DNA of 64,000 nucleotides from JADLCB01 sp964398315 (GCA_964398315.1 CAYNMV010000003.1:97194-161193), one strand, 5' to 3'. Positions 1-9,271 are shown, numbered from the stretch's first letter. Translations and numbers: made by a program. Notes: generated from the sequence alone by a model not told the origin.

Positions 1-93
1 GATGTGCTGGTGCTGATGCCGCCACTGGCGATGGGGGTGGATGACATGAGGCGAATTGTCGATGCCGTCAGGATCGAGGTGGCGAAGCTGTAA
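1..93 (+). CDS. bioA: Adenosylmethionine-8-amino-7-oxononanoate aminotransferase, C-terminal end (partial)
   Basis: Only the last 30 codons lie in the window; the gene enters from the left edge in frame 1 and stops with TAA. The tail LMPPLAMGVDDMRRIVDAV resembles the end of class-III PLP aminotransferases, where it follows the small C-terminal domain. The next gene, 18 bases downstream, is bioD, which is the usual partner: BioA makes 7,8-diaminopelargonate and BioD closes the ureido ring. The assignment therefore rests on a short tail plus context. Another class-III aminotransferase is possible but less likely here. Confidence 0.7.
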   Translation, partial: DVLVLMPPLAMGVDDMRRIVDAVRIEVAKL

Positions 94-98
94 AACGA

Positions 99-104
99 TA
101 CAAT
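99..104 (+). promoter_or_regulatory. TACAAT -10-like element, 7 nt before bioD ATG
   Basis: TACAAT ends exactly 7 bases before the bioD ATG, and no Shine-Dalgarno sequence lies between them. If it is a -10 box, transcription would begin at or next to the start codon. No convincing -35 is visible. The site lies just after the bioA stop codon. Confidence 0.45.
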
Positions 105-111
105 CATCCGC

Positions 112-849
112 ATGCTGCCAACCACGCGATCCGCTATCCCCGGGCTTTTTGTCACCGGCACCGACACCGGCGTCGGCAAGACCGTTATCACCGGGGCAAT
201 CGCGGCATGGTTTTCCCGGCGGGGGATGCGGGTGGGGGTCAGCAAGCCGATCGCCACCGGCTGTGTGAAACGGCGCGAGGGGTGGATCTCGGAAGATGCG
301 GAGTTCCTTGCTGCCGCGGGGGATGTGGCGTTTCCGCTGGATGTGATCTGTCCGCAGCGCTTCATCGAACCGCTGGCGCCCGCACTGGCGGCCGAGCGCG
401 AAGGCCGTACGATCGACTGGGGGGCGGTGCAGCGCGCCCTGGCGATCCAGTCAGCGGCGGCGGATGTGCTGCTGGTTGAGGGTGTCGGTGGGGTCATGGT
501 TCCGCTGGATCGGGAGAACACGGTGCTCGATCTGGCGCGTGCCCTCGGGCTGCCGGCAGTGGTGGTAGCCCGGGCGGGACTGGGGACGATCAATCACACG
601 CTGCTCACCATCGCCGCCCTGCGCGCTGGGGGGGTGAGCGTGGCGGGGGTGGTCATCAACGGCTACCCCGCCGAGGCGCCGAGCATCGCCGAGGAGACCA
701 ATCCGCGGGCGATCGAAAAGTGGGGAAAAGCTCCTGTTCTATGCATCGTGCCCCGCGCTGGAGCGCCGCTGCGGCCGCAGCTTACCCCTGACATCCATGC
801 GGCCATTGAGACGGTGGACTGGTCAATGCTGCTCGGCCGGGGAGGATAG
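112..849 (+). CDS. bioD: Dethiobiotin synthetase
   Basis: BioD makes dethiobiotin from 7,8-diaminopelargonate, CO2 and ATP, the penultimate step of biotin synthesis, in the cytoplasm. The 245-residue product has the family P-loop GTDTGVGKT at residues 16-24, the substrate-binding lysine in SKPIATG (K45), and the EGVGG motif at 123-127 followed by the conserved MVPL. The length is slightly above the usual 220-230 because of a short N-terminal extension and a C-terminal tail. The gene follows the bioA end by 18 bases. ATG at 112 has no SD sequence but a TACAAT hexamer 7 bases upstream, so it may have its own leaderless transcript. Confidence 0.95.
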   Translation: MLPTTRSAIPGLFVTGTDTGVGKTVITGAIAAWFSRRGMRVGVSKPIATGCVKRREGWISEDAEFLAAAGDVAFPLDVICPQRFIEPLAPALAAEREGRTIDWGAVQRALAIQSAAADVLLVEGVGGVMVPLDRENTVLDLARALGLPAVVVARAGLGTINHTLLTIAALRAGGVSVAGVVINGYPAEAPSIAEETNPRAIEKWGKAPVLCIVPRAGAPLRPQLTPDIHAAIETVDWSMLLGRGG

Positions 850-1058
850 GCCCGCCGGTGCATGCGCTGCGCCGTGCCTGGTCAGCCATCGCCCGCTGCG
901 CACCGCGGCAGGTGGGCGTCACTTTGCAGCGGCGGCAGGCGAACCGCTCCGATCGTCATATCCGTTACAACCCTCACCATCGCACCAGCTACCGGCAGGC
1001 GCAGTGATCGGGCTGTCGCCAGGCGAGGGATTATTGGTCCCCGTAAGTTGTAAAGTGC

Positions 1059-1064
1059 TATAAC
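1059..1064 (+). promoter_or_regulatory. TATAAC -10-like element before a small membrane-protein ORF
   Basis: TATAAC ends 9 bases before ATG 1074. A TTGGTC at 1034-1039 could be a -35, but the spacer would be 19 bases. It belongs to the group of -10-like boxes placed right in front of start codons in this window. Confidence 0.35.
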
Positions 1065-1073
1065 CTGCGGGTT

Positions 1074-1226
1074 ATGAAGACCCTGCGGTTTCTGCCGCTC
1101 ACATTCCTCGCCGGCGTCCATGGATTTGCCCTGTTTGCGCCCTACCTCGCCGTCTTCCTTGCGTTGGCGCATTGGGCACGCCGCCCCAAGCGCCAGCCTG
1201 TGCTGGTTGCCGTCCCCGTTGTGTAA
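1074..1226 (+). CDS. Hypothetical 50-residue membrane protein
   Basis: A 50-codon frame from ATG 1074 to TAA 1224-1226. It starts MKTLRFLPLTFLAGVHGFAL, has a continuous hydrophobic stretch over residues 5-32, then a basic segment HWARRPKRQ and a short hydrophobic tail. This is the profile of a one-span membrane peptide with positive-inside flanks. There is no SD sequence, but TATAAC lies 9 bases upstream. I do not recognise a family. It sits in an otherwise empty gap between bioD and the lipoprotein gene; chance occurrence cannot be excluded. Confidence 0.4.
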   Translation: MKTLRFLPLTFLAGVHGFALFAPYLAVFLALAHWARRPKRQPVLVAVPVV

Positions 1227-1371
1227 GTCGTGTAAACAGCGACTGACGCTCACCCGATTGCGCGGGAAAGCAGTGCCCCTTTTTCCTCCTGATGCGGAAC
1301 GGCAACCATCGCAGCCGACCGTCATCCAGAGTGTGCTGGGGGATTCCTTTCGGATTATTGCGTTGTGGGTA

Positions 1372-1512
1372 TCAGGGCGGGGGGAAGAGTGTGCGGAACC
1401 AGTTACTGGTGTAAATCGCGGGCATCCAGTTGGCCAGGATCAGCAGGACGATCAGCGCCACGAGCAGCGCGTGGGCCAGGGTGAGAAGGAGGATGCGCAG
1501 GATTCGTTTCAT
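1372..1512 (-). CDS. Hypothetical 46-residue membrane protein
   Basis: Read on the minus strand from ATG 1512. The product begins MKRILRILLLTLAHALLVAL, giving a basic N-terminus and one strong transmembrane helix at about residues 7-28, and ends NWFRTLFPPP. A longer in-frame version from 1557 adds 15 non-hydrophobic residues and seems less likely. No SD sequence is evident. It lies convergent to the 50-residue frame at 1074-1226 and downstream of the lipoprotein gene on the same strand. No family recognised. Confidence 0.4.
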   Translation of the reverse strand: MKRILRILLLTLAHALLVALIVLLILANWMPAIYTSNWFRTLFPPP

Positions 1513-1614
1513 GACGGGAATGACTCGAATCGTCCCGCCACCGGCGGCCTGTGTCAATCGCCCGCCCTGGCACTGAACACACCATACCCGTCCGGCATGC
1601 CGGGGCGGTGCCGA

Positions 1615-2382
1615 TCACCTCGATCGTGTCATCAGCGCCCCGTCCACGCTGATCTGCATTTGCCCCTCGGTATCCTCGAAGGGATAGACCGTATGCCGTT
1701 CGACCGTGCCATCGGCATGGGTGAGGGTCAGGGTGTTGCCGCCGAGGGTATACCGGCCTGAGGCCTCATTGCTGGTCTGGCTGGCGGCGGAAGTGTCGGC
1801 GGTCTGCAAGCTGGCCGATGCGGAGGCAGAGCGCGTGAACGTGCCATCCGGTTTGAAGGTATAGCTGCGGGCAGCGCTGACGAAGGCGCCCGTCCCGCCA
1901 CCGGCGGCAACCGCCCAACTGTACGTACCGTCCAGCTTTGTGTCGGCTGGGAACCCGCCGCGCTTTGAGGCGAACAGGCCATCCAGTTCGATGTTCCCAT
2001 CGGCCTTGCGCGCGAAGGTCATGGTGGTGGGCTTGCGGTCGCCTTTCCAGGTGAGGGTGATCTTGTCGCCGGTGATCTCGTAGGTGCCAACCCGGTTGGG
2101 CTCGGCCGTGTCCCAGTCAAAGTGTTCCAGGCCACCTTTGGGCACGCCGTAGTAGACACGGCCATCGGGTGTGAAATAGTGGTGCTCTTCCTGAAAGCTG
2201 AAGTTGCGCCCGTCAAAGTAGCTGGTCATGCGCAGATACAGCCCGCTGAGACGATTGGCCGGGACGGCTTCCGCCGCCTGCTGCGTGGCGCTGCCATCTC
2301 CAGGGGTTGGGCCATCACACCCACCCAGCATTGCCGCACTGATACACCCGCTGATCACAAGCCACCTGCCGGAACGCAACAT
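1615..2382 (-). CDS. Putative lipoprotein of unknown function
   Basis: The 255-residue product starts with a lipoprotein signal: basic n-region MLRSGR, a hydrophobic core and the lipobox LGGC with Cys22. Mature residues up to about 45 are Gly/Ala/Pro-rich, a likely tether. The rest contains two similar beta-rich segments of the type G(R/T)Y..GxxxTLT (GTYEITGDKITLTWKGD and GRYTLGGNTLTLTHADG), each preceded by an F.PDG motif. This suggests a duplicated lipocalin-like or META-like fold, but I do not recognise a named family. The start is supported by AGGAGC about 8 bases upstream of ATG. Confidence 0.75.
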   Translation of the reverse strand: MLRSGRWLVISGCISAAMLGGCDGPTPGDGSATQQAAEAVPANRLSGLYLRMTSYFDGRNFSFQEEHHYFTPDGRVYYGVPKGGLEHFDWDTAEPNRVGTYEITGDKITLTWKGDRKPTTMTFARKADGNIELDGLFASKRGGFPADTKLDGTYSWAVAAGGGTGAFVSAARSYTFKPDGTFTRSASASASLQTADTSAASQTSNEASGRYTLGGNTLTLTHADGTVERHTVYPFEDTEGQMQISVDGALMTRSR

Positions 2383-2684
2383 GCAAAGCTCCTGCTAATC
2401 GACCTTGGTTGCGCGCATCATGCGCTGCAAGCGAATGATCGGCAAATTCGTTCCAGAACGTGATTCCGGTGGGTGGCATTTCCTGCAGTTGCGACCCATG
2501 ACGGGGCGAACCTCGGCAGGTGAGGGCGTACTCGTGCCGCTGCACCTGCCGCCCGTGCGGGAGGCCATCTATCGAGCGCTCGATGGGTTCGCAATATCCT
2601 GTCAATGTGCCTGTGCCCGGCGATGGGCAGGCAATGGCTGATGGGGTACCGCTTGAGTCGTGTACTCGCTACAGTTCTTCAGCT
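2383..2684. other. Divergent intergenic region, 302 bases
   Basis: This gap separates the lipoprotein gene on the minus strand from the SDR gene on the plus strand. It holds the lipoprotein SD sequence at its left end and the TACAGT box of the SDR gene at 2670-2675. The SDR frame is open back to 2520, but that part does not look like an SDR N-terminus. I see no other gene or repeat. Confidence 0.5.
2670..2675 (+). promoter_or_regulatory. TACAGT -10-like element, 9 nt before SDR ATG
   Basis: TACAGT ends 9 bases before ATG 2685, with no SD sequence in between. It is one of the weaker members of the group with a -10-like box directly in front of the start codon. Confidence 0.3.
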
Positions 2685-3452
2685 ATGACCGGACCGAATT
2701 TTCGTTTGGATGGGCGAAGGGCGCTATTGACCGGTGCTGGCCGTGGCATTGGGCTGGGAATCGCCCGGGCGCTGGCGGCCCAGGGGGCGGCGGTGGCGAT
2801 CCAGGACATCGAGCAGGATGTCGCCGAGGCCGAGGCCCGCGCGCTGCGCGAGGCCGGTGCGGTTGCCGTCTCACTGGGCGGCGATGTGACCGATCTGTCG
2901 CAGGCGGCCCCCATGGTGGCCCAGGCGCAGCAGGCATTGGGCGGCCTGGACATCCTGGTCAACAACGCTGCCATCCAGATGCGCAAGAGCTGGCAGGAAA
3001 ACACCGTGGAGGAGATCCAGCAGCAGTTCAATGCCAACATCATCTTCCCGATGCTCCTGTGCCAGCAGGCCGCTGCCATCTTCCGCCGGCAGCGCTGGGG
3101 ACGGATCATCAACCTTGGCTCGATCCAGCAACTGAACGCTAACCCGTACATGCTGCCGTACTCCACCAGCAAGGCCGCCCTGGCCCACATGACCCGCGCC
3201 ATGGCGCGCGACCTGGCCCGCGACCAGATCACGGTCAACCTGATTGCGCCCGGCTGGTTCGACACCTGGCGCAACCGTCATGATTTCAGCAGTGAGGAGG
3301 AAAAGATTGAGCGCGGCCGGCACGCCATCCCTATTGGCCGGGTGGGTGAACCCGAGGACTGCGCCGGCATCGCCGTCCTCCTGTGCAGTGCCGCCGGCGA
3401 CTACATCACCGGCCAGTCCATTCACGTTGATGGCGGGATGAGCGCCAGGTAA
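2685..3452 (+). CDS. SDR family NAD(P)-dependent oxidoreductase
   Basis: A 255-residue classical short-chain dehydrogenase. The Rossmann motif TGAGRGIG is at residues 16-23, NNAA at 93-96, catalytic Ser146, and YSTSK with Tyr159 and Lys163. An acidic residue after the second beta strand (AIQDIEQD) suggests NAD rather than NADP. The C-terminal GRVGEPEDCAG and YITGQSIHVDGGM segments are standard. Such proteins oxidise sugars, polyols or acyl substrates; the substrate cannot be told. The frame is open upstream to 2520, but ATG 2685 fits the family N-terminus. The gene appears monocistronic. Confidence 0.93.
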   Translation: MTGPNFRLDGRRALLTGAGRGIGLGIARALAAQGAAVAIQDIEQDVAEAEARALREAGAVAVSLGGDVTDLSQAAPMVAQAQQALGGLDILVNNAAIQMRKSWQENTVEEIQQQFNANIIFPMLLCQQAAAIFRRQRWGRIINLGSIQQLNANPYMLPYSTSKAALAHMTRAMARDLARDQITVNLIAPGWFDTWRNRHDFSSEEEKIERGRHAIPIGRVGEPEDCAGIAVLLCSAAGDYITGQSIHVDGGMSAR

Positions 3453-3631
3453 GGCTTCACCATTGGTCCAAAGGCCGGTCAGTGGGCCGCCCGCGCGCTT
3501 GCGCCAGGCGGAGACAGGGCGATAACACCAAGGGTGAAAGCGCGCTGGACTTGCTGCCGCCTCGAGCACGTATGGCCTGCTGTCAAGCCCCTGGCGCTGG
3601 CTCATGCGTTGCCCGTAACTGGCCCGTCCTT

Positions 3632-3637
3632 TACAGT
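3632..3637 (+). promoter_or_regulatory. TACAGT -10-like element, 8 nt before the DUF6655-like ATG
   Basis: TACAGT ends 8 bases before ATG 3646; no SD sequence lies between. No clear -35 element was found. Confidence 0.35.
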
Positions 3638-3645
3638 GCCCGCCT

Positions 3646-4344
3646 ATGCCTGACTGGAAGGAGTCAACCGACAGCGCCGGCGGAGCCGACGCGACAAGGC
3701 GGCGCTACAGCCACGGTCAACGGGTGTGGCGGGTGGTGGTTCTGGTGTGCCTGGCGCTGCTGGGCGGAGGATGCGCTACCATCCGCGTGACCGATCCTGG
3801 GCGTACCGCCACCGAGCAGTTCCTCATGTCCACCGCTCTGGTTGAGGCGATCGATGAATTGTCGGCCAACGCCCTGCACGATCGCGCTGTCTACATCGAT
3901 ACGACCTACCTGCGCGGCCTGCCGGAGCAGGAAGTCTCTTTCCTTCTCGGCGAGTTGCGCAGCCGCATGCTGCTGGCCGGCGTTCGCCTGGTAGAGCAGC
4001 GCGGCGATGCCCAGGTTGTCGTCGAGCCGCGCAGCGGCGGGATCGGCATCGACCGCACCGAGTTCCTCCTGGGCATTCCCGCGATCTACCTCAACAGCGC
4101 CGCCACCAGCGCAAGTACCGGCACGCCCACCGCGCCGATCACCACGCCCGAACTGGCTATCGTCAAGCGCACAACCCAGCGCGGGTTCGCCTCGGTTGCG
4201 TTTGTGGCGTACTGGCGTGACAGCGGCGAACTGATCGCCACCAGCGGCCCGGCCGTGGGACGCACCATTCGCCAGGATTACTGGTTCTTCGGCACCGGCC
4301 CGCGCACCGTTGGCGATATCCCAACCACCGAGAATCCGCGATGA
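3646..4344 (+). CDS. DUF6655-like lipoprotein
   Basis: A 232-residue product with a basic N-terminus, a hydrophobic core at about residues 27-40 and the lipobox LGGGC (Cys43), followed directly by ATIRVTDPGRTATEQFLMST. That post-lipobox block and the central YIDTTYLRGLP segment match my memory of the planctomycete DUF6655 family, an uncharacterised group of surface lipoproteins. The n-region is long, so a GTG at Val27 could be the real start. It ends 44 bases before the AsmA-like gene on the same strand. Function unknown. Confidence 0.7.
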   Translation: MPDWKESTDSAGGADATRRRYSHGQRVWRVVVLVCLALLGGGCATIRVTDPGRTATEQFLMSTALVEAIDELSANALHDRAVYIDTTYLRGLPEQEVSFLLGELRSRMLLAGVRLVEQRGDAQVVVEPRSGGIGIDRTEFLLGIPAIYLNSAATSASTGTPTAPITTPELAIVKRTTQRGFASVAFVAYWRDSGELIATSGPAVGRTIRQDYWFFGTGPRTVGDIPTTENPR

Positions 4345-4388
4345 TCCTGGGGCCCTGTTGACAGTCAACTCGCATTTCTCAACCGGCC

Positions 4389-7300
4389 ATGGCAAAGTCG
4401 CCTGAACCATCTTCCGCCCCCGCATCCCGCCGCCGTCGCTGGCCGCGACGGCTGCTCATTGGCTTTCTTCTGTTGATCATCCTGCTGGCGGCGGCTGCCA
4501 TCACCATCCAGTTTGTCCTCTGGAGCACGCTTCCCCGCGACCTCATTGTGAAGCAGTTGCAGCAGCAGCTTGGTGTGCGGGTCGAGCTGGCCGATGTGCA
4601 GACCGGCTGGTGGGGCCGCACGCGCCTGACCGATCTCGCCCTTAGCATGCCCCTGGCCGATGAGCCGTTCCTGCGCGCCCCCAGCGTGCGCGTGAGCCAT
4701 ACCAGCCTGCTGATGCTCATTCTTGGCCGGCCGCTGCGCATCAACACCGCCGAGGTGGACCAGCCGATCCTCACCATCGCCCAGCAGCCGGCCGGCCGCT
4801 GGAATATCCAGGCCCTTGGCGCCAGCGCCGGGGGTACAGCGGGCGAGCCGGATGCCAGCGCTCGCCGGCGAGGCATCGACCTGCCCGATCTGGCCATCAC
4901 CAACGCCACCCTGAAAGTGGTGGATCAGCATGACCGGAGCACGACCATCGAACGGGTGCAGGTCAGCGGCCGCAACGAAACGGCCTTCGCGTATGCCCTG
5001 CATGTGGTGCTCGACAGCTATGCCACCATTGATGGACGGCTGAATCTGCGCGATTTCGATCACCGCCTGGTGATCCAGGGCAACGACCTGGCCACCCCGC
5101 TCAAGCCGATCGTGCCGGGCTTGCCCGAACCGCTGGGGGTGTCCGGCGAGTGGATCGGGCAGGTGCAGGGGGATGGCCTGCGTGTGCTGGCGCATGTCCG
5201 GCAGATGCAGGTCATGCAGTATCAGGCCAGGGGCGATGTGCGCCTGGATGCGGGTGATGGCGTGGTGGAGTTGCGGCCTGATGGCCTGGTCGTCGAGGGC
5301 GGTCCCGTGCCCCGGATGCAGGTGATCGAAGGACGCCTCCGCCTGGCCGGCGATGAACTGTCAGCTCAAGGTGTGCGCCTGCACGCGGCCGGTGGCGATG
5401 TCCGCGTGGACGGCCGCTGGCGACTGGATACCGGCACGGGATCGGTTGAGGCCAACTGGCACGATGTTGAGCTGCCGGCCACAGCCCGCCACAGCGGCGC
5501 CCTCACCGCCCGGCTCGAGCCGCAACTCGGCGGCGCGCGGCAGATAACCGCAAGCCTCAGCGCCTCGGGCCGGGCGGCCACGGCCAGTTTCGACACCGCC
5601 CTGACCCTCTCTGGCGAAGGCCAGCAGTGGGAACGCATGGACTGGGCACTTCAGACCCAGCGCCTGAACATTGAAGCGGGCCAGTATGCGATCAACCTCG
5701 ATGGCCTGCGCGCCATCGCCCTGGGGCAGGGTGATCGCCTGGTGCTGCATGATCTGACGCTCCAGCAGGAAGGGCGTCTGCGCGGCGAAGGCACATTCGT
5801 GTGGGTGGGCAATAACGCCTGGACGCTGGAATTGTCCGGCAGCCAGTTGCCAGTCAGTCGCTTCGGCAAGTTGGTGGCGGGGTTCACCGTCCGAGCCGAT
5901 GGCAACCGCCGGCGCGTGAACCTGCATGAAATGAGCTTCCGTGCCGGTGAATTGACGGCCACCGCGACCGGGTATTTCGATGCCGATGCGGCCGAGTCGC
6001 TGGTGCTGGAGGTGCAGGCCAGCCATCCCGCCCCGCGCGACCTGGTGCTGGCGGATAATCCGCCACTGCGCGGACCGCTCGACATGCACGCCACGGTCGC
6101 GGGAACACTCGATCCGTTGAACCTGAAGCTGCACGGGCAGCTCACCGGCCGCGATCTGCGCACCCATCGCCGGCAGATCGGCGATGTCAGCCTTCGCTTC
6201 GACGGCAGCATCGATCCCCATCAGATGCGCTTCGACACGCGCGAGCTGGAGCTGCTGGGCGGACAGTGGCGGCTTGATGGCGCCATCGAAACCGCCGCCG
6301 ATGGCTCGCGCGATGCCCGCGTGAACATCGGTGTCCGCACACTGCCGATCGCCGCCGCCGCCGAGGTGTTTCGACTTGAGGGATTCGGCGGCACCATCAG
6401 CGGCGACTGGGCGATCGTGTTTCCCGGTCTCAGCGCGATGAGCGTCGAGGGATCGTTCATCGCTACCGATGTCGTCTATGGCCCCGCCCGGCGCCAGCCC
6501 GCCACTGCGCCAACGGTTGAACCAACCTTCGATGATCCCGCTCCCGTTGGCGAGCCAATTGTGCATCTTGACCGCATCACTGCTCGCACCATCCTGCGCA
6601 ATCGCGTGATCCGCGTGGAAGACCTGCAACTGCGCCAGGCAGAAGGGCTGGCGCGCGGAAGGCTGATCTACCGGCTGGTCGAGCCGAAGGTGGTCCGGGG
6701 GGATCTGTCGCTGTCCAACTGGCGGCTGGAGATGCCCAGAAGCGAGGCAGCGCTGATGTTGTTCGGGTCAATCGGATTGACCGTCGATTTCGAAGAGGTG
6801 GCGCTGAGTGGCCCCATCGACCTGGCCGCCGACCTGATCCTGCGCCAGCAGAAGTTTGGCGCGATCAAACTCGCCGGTGAGTTCCAGCAGCGCAGTGTCA
6901 AGCTGCCAACCATCCAGGCCAGCCTGTTTGGCGGCCGCACATGGGGCCAGCTGACGCTCGACCTGGATCGCCCGCTGGACAGCCAGGGCATCCTTCAGAT
7001 CAACGATATCGACGGCGCGGCCATCGCCGCCACCTGGCCAGCGCTGGAGGGGCTGGCAGGGCGCTACCGCGGTGTGATTGAGCTGCGCCCGGCCGATCCC
7101 GAGATCCGCCCGATCGCGCCGCTGCGCCTCAGCGGCTTCATTGACCCGGCCGACGCCCGCTTCCGCGCTGCCGACATCGGCTCGCTCACGTTCGATGCCT
7201 TCATCGATACCCGCCGTGGCCAGCGGAGCGCTACGCGGAGCCGGTTGCGCTTTGTGCTGGACAACGCTCGTCTGGAGGCGATGGGCGGACACTTCGATCT

Positions 7301-7949
7301 GCGCGGCCGCTACACCCGGCACGAGGAAGGGGAGGTCTCAGCCCAGTTCAATGTCATGTTCGTGGACCTGAGCCTCAACCAGTTCTGGCAGACATTTGCC
7401 GGGCCGGATGATGAAGCGGTGCCAGGGGTCATCAATGGCGGTGCGACCCTGCTGCTGGATCCCATCCGGCCTCAGGCCTCGTTTGGTGAGGCCGATGTGC
7501 GCCTGACGCGCAGCGACCTGCGCACCGTGGGCCCGATCGAGTTCCTCTATGGGCTGCTGAATGTCGGTGTCGATCAGCACGTGCCACAGGGTGAGGGAAC
7601 GCTTCGCCTGCGGCTGGAAGGGGAGAATCTCGAGATCACCCGGATGAATTATTTCAACCGCGGGGTGGAGATCTGGGCCCTGGGCCAGTTCCGCAACATC
7701 TGGAACATGCCGCAGACCGAGGTGGAGGCGACGGTCGCCGGCACGACGCGGCCATTCCGCAGCCTGGAGTTGCCGCTGCTGGCCGATGTGCAGGATATCC
7801 TGGTCATCCTCCAGCGCGACCTGACCACGGTGAACGTCAGCGGCACGGTTGCCAAACCCGATTACGCCCAGGCCGGCTTCCAGCAGCTCAGTGGGGGCAT
7901 GCTCGAACTGCTCACCGGCGAGATGCAAACCAAGGCCAAGCGCAAATAG
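4389..7949 (+). CDS. Large AsmA/TamB-like membrane-anchored protein
   Basis: A 1186-residue protein with a Pro/Arg-rich cytoplasmic tip, one transmembrane helix at about residues 21-44, and a long periplasmic part of repeated beta-strand units (L.L.DL.L, G.G.L.L) typical of AsmA-like repeating beta-groove proteins. The N-terminal LPRDLIVKQLQQQLGVRVELADVQTGW block is the usual AsmA opening. The C-terminus (VAGTTRPFRSLELPLLADV ... LTTVNVSGTVAKPDY) resembles AsmA C-terminal domains. Known relatives (TamB, YhdP, YdbH) move phospholipid to the outer membrane; the same role here is inference. It follows the DUF6655-like gene closely and may share its transcript. Confidence 0.85.
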   Translation: MAKSPEPSSAPASRRRRWPRRLLIGFLLLIILLAAAAITIQFVLWSTLPRDLIVKQLQQQLGVRVELADVQTGWWGRTRLTDLALSMPLADEPFLRAPSVRVSHTSLLMLILGRPLRINTAEVDQPILTIAQQPAGRWNIQALGASAGGTAGEPDASARRRGIDLPDLAITNATLKVVDQHDRSTTIERVQVSGRNETAFAYALHVVLDSYATIDGRLNLRDFDHRLVIQGNDLATPLKPIVPGLPEPLGVSGEWIGQVQGDGLRVLAHVRQMQVMQYQARGDVRLDAGDGVVELRPDGLVVEGGPVPRMQVIEGRLRLAGDELSAQGVRLHAAGGDVRVDGRWRLDTGTGSVEANWHDVELPATARHSGALTARLEPQLGGARQITASLSASGRAATASFDTALTLSGEGQQWERMDWALQTQRLNIEAGQYAINLDGLRAIALGQGDRLVLHDLTLQQEGRLRGEGTFVWVGNNAWTLELSGSQLPVSRFGKLVAGFTVRADGNRRRVNLHEMSFRAGELTATATGYFDADAAESLVLEVQASHPAPRDLVLADNPPLRGPLDMHATVAGTLDPLNLKLHGQLTGRDLRTHRRQIGDVSLRFDGSIDPHQMRFDTRELELLGGQWRLDGAIETAADGSRDARVNIGVRTLPIAAAAEVFRLEGFGGTISGDWAIVFPGLSAMSVEGSFIATDVVYGPARRQPATAPTVEPTFDDPAPVGEPIVHLDRITARTILRNRVIRVEDLQLRQAEGLARGRLIYRLVEPKVVRGDLSLSNWRLEMPRSEAALMLFGSIGLTVDFEEVALSGPIDLAADLILRQQKFGAIKLAGEFQQRSVKLPTIQASLFGGRTWGQLTLDLDRPLDSQGILQINDIDGAAIAATWPALEGLAGRYRGVIELRPADPEIRPIAPLRLSGFIDPADARFRAADIGSLTFDAFIDTRRGQRSATRSRLRFVLDNARLEAMGGHFDLRGRYTRHEEGEVSAQFNVMFVDLSLNQFWQTFAGPDDEAVPGVINGGATLLLDPIRPQASFGEADVRLTRSDLRTVGPIEFLYGLLNVGVDQHVPQGEGTLRLRLEGENLEITRMNYFNRGVEIWALGQFRNIWNMPQTEVEATVAGTTRPFRSLELPLLADVQDILVILQRDLTTVNVSGTVAKPDYAQAGFQQLSGGMLELLTGEMQTKAKRK

Positions 7950-8189
7950 CCCGCCACGGGGCGAAAGAGGAGCGGGGGATTCTTTGTGCTCAAACCAGCT
8001 TCATGGGGGCAGCGTACCTGCCTGTCTATTTATGTCGAGGAGATGAGATATGCCGCCGGGAGGGGTTATGCGGCCGGATTATCCCCGGCCACACCCCCTG
8101 GCGCAGCGCTGATGGGGTGCCAGGGTCAGCGGGCGCATCAACTCCGGGGCCCATCCCGTCGATGAGTGCCATGGGACGCCTTGCGCACC

Positions 8190-9164
8190 ATGGTAGAGAC
8201 GATCGATCAAACCATCACCCCCGCACCACCCGTTCGAAAAGCGCGAAAGGTGCGCACCATCTCCAGTGTGCGCATCATCACCGCGCTGATCGCGGCCATT
8301 GCGGCGGCCTGGCTGGGATACCTGCTGATCGCCGGCGAGGCAATCGAGGTCCACTGGACCGCGCAGGTGGCGCTGGCCGCGGCCGCGCTGCTGTCCAGCG
8401 CGCTGGTTTTTGTGCAGCAGCATTCCTACTGGGTCCGGCCGATGCGGCGGATGGAGCGCACCATATACGAGGTACTGGCAGGCGAGGCGGCCATCGAGGA
8501 GCTGTCTGCGATCGGCGGGGGGCCAGGCGCACTGGTGCCGGCAGTGCAGGCAGCGCTGCGCGAGCTGAAGATCCAGCGTTCCCGGCTCAACCTCGCCCAC
8601 AGCGAGATGCGCCAGCGCGTGGCCAATCGCACCGATGCCCTGGAGCGCACCATCGGTGCCCTTCGGCAGCAGGCCGCGCGCGATCCGCTGACCGGGCTGT
8701 ACAACCGCCGGCTGCTGCAGGACCACCTGCCGGAACTCATTCTGCGCTGCGCGGCGGATGAGACGCCGCTGGTGCTGCTCATGGCCGATGTCGATCACTT
8801 CAAGCTCGTCAACGACACGCTCGGCCATGCTGCCGGTGATCGCCTGCTGACCGATGTGGGCCAGATCATCCGCAGCGCGCTGCGCGAGGAAGACCTGGCG
8901 TTCCGCTATGGCGGGGATGAGTTTGTCATCGTGCTGCCCGGCCAGACGCGCCAGCATGCCGAGGCGCTGGCCAAGCGGCTCCAGGCGCTGATGGATGCGC
9001 TAGGCCGGACGCTGCGCGTGGCACGCCCGCCGCGCATGAGCATCGGCATAGCAACATTGGACGATATCACGCCGCCCAGTGCCGATGGGCTGCTGGCCGA
9101 GGCCGATCGCCGGCTCTATCAGATCAAGCACGCCCGCAACGCGGTACGCACCAGTGCGGCGTGA
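8190..9164 (+). CDS. Membrane-bound diguanylate cyclase (GGDEF)
   Basis: Two transmembrane helices lie at about residues 30-50 and 58-78 with only a short loop between them, followed by a linker that may form a coiled coil and a GGDEF domain. The signature GGDEF is intact at 241-245, and an inhibitory I-site RxxD (REED, 232-235) sits the standard five residues upstream. The enzyme should make c-di-GMP from two GTP and show product feedback. No sensor domain is visible, so input would come through the membrane helices. An upstream in-frame GTG at 8166 would add 8 residues. The flagellar genes elsewhere in the window make motility a plausible output. Confidence 0.92.
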   Translation: MVETIDQTITPAPPVRKARKVRTISSVRIITALIAAIAAAWLGYLLIAGEAIEVHWTAQVALAAAALLSSALVFVQQHSYWVRPMRRMERTIYEVLAGEAAIEELSAIGGGPGALVPAVQAALRELKIQRSRLNLAHSEMRQRVANRTDALERTIGALRQQAARDPLTGLYNRRLLQDHLPELILRCAADETPLVLLMADVDHFKLVNDTLGHAAGDRLLTDVGQIIRSALREEDLAFRYGGDEFVIVLPGQTRQHAEALAKRLQALMDALGRTLRVARPPRMSIGIATLDDITPPSADGLLAEADRRLYQIKHARNAVRTSAA

Positions 9165-9271
9165 AAACGCACGCACGCGACGATGCGGATGGCGTGGGAG
9201 CCTCGTGCCCTCGTTTGCCGGTCGATAGCACCGGATGTGCGCTCGTCGCTCCCAATTCAGGGTGCATCGGC

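Noticed and set aside
5361..6629. 422-codon frame antisense to the AsmA-like gene
   Set aside because: Overlaps the middle of a continuous 1186-codon gene and reads as Gln/Ala/Gly-rich shadow sequence.
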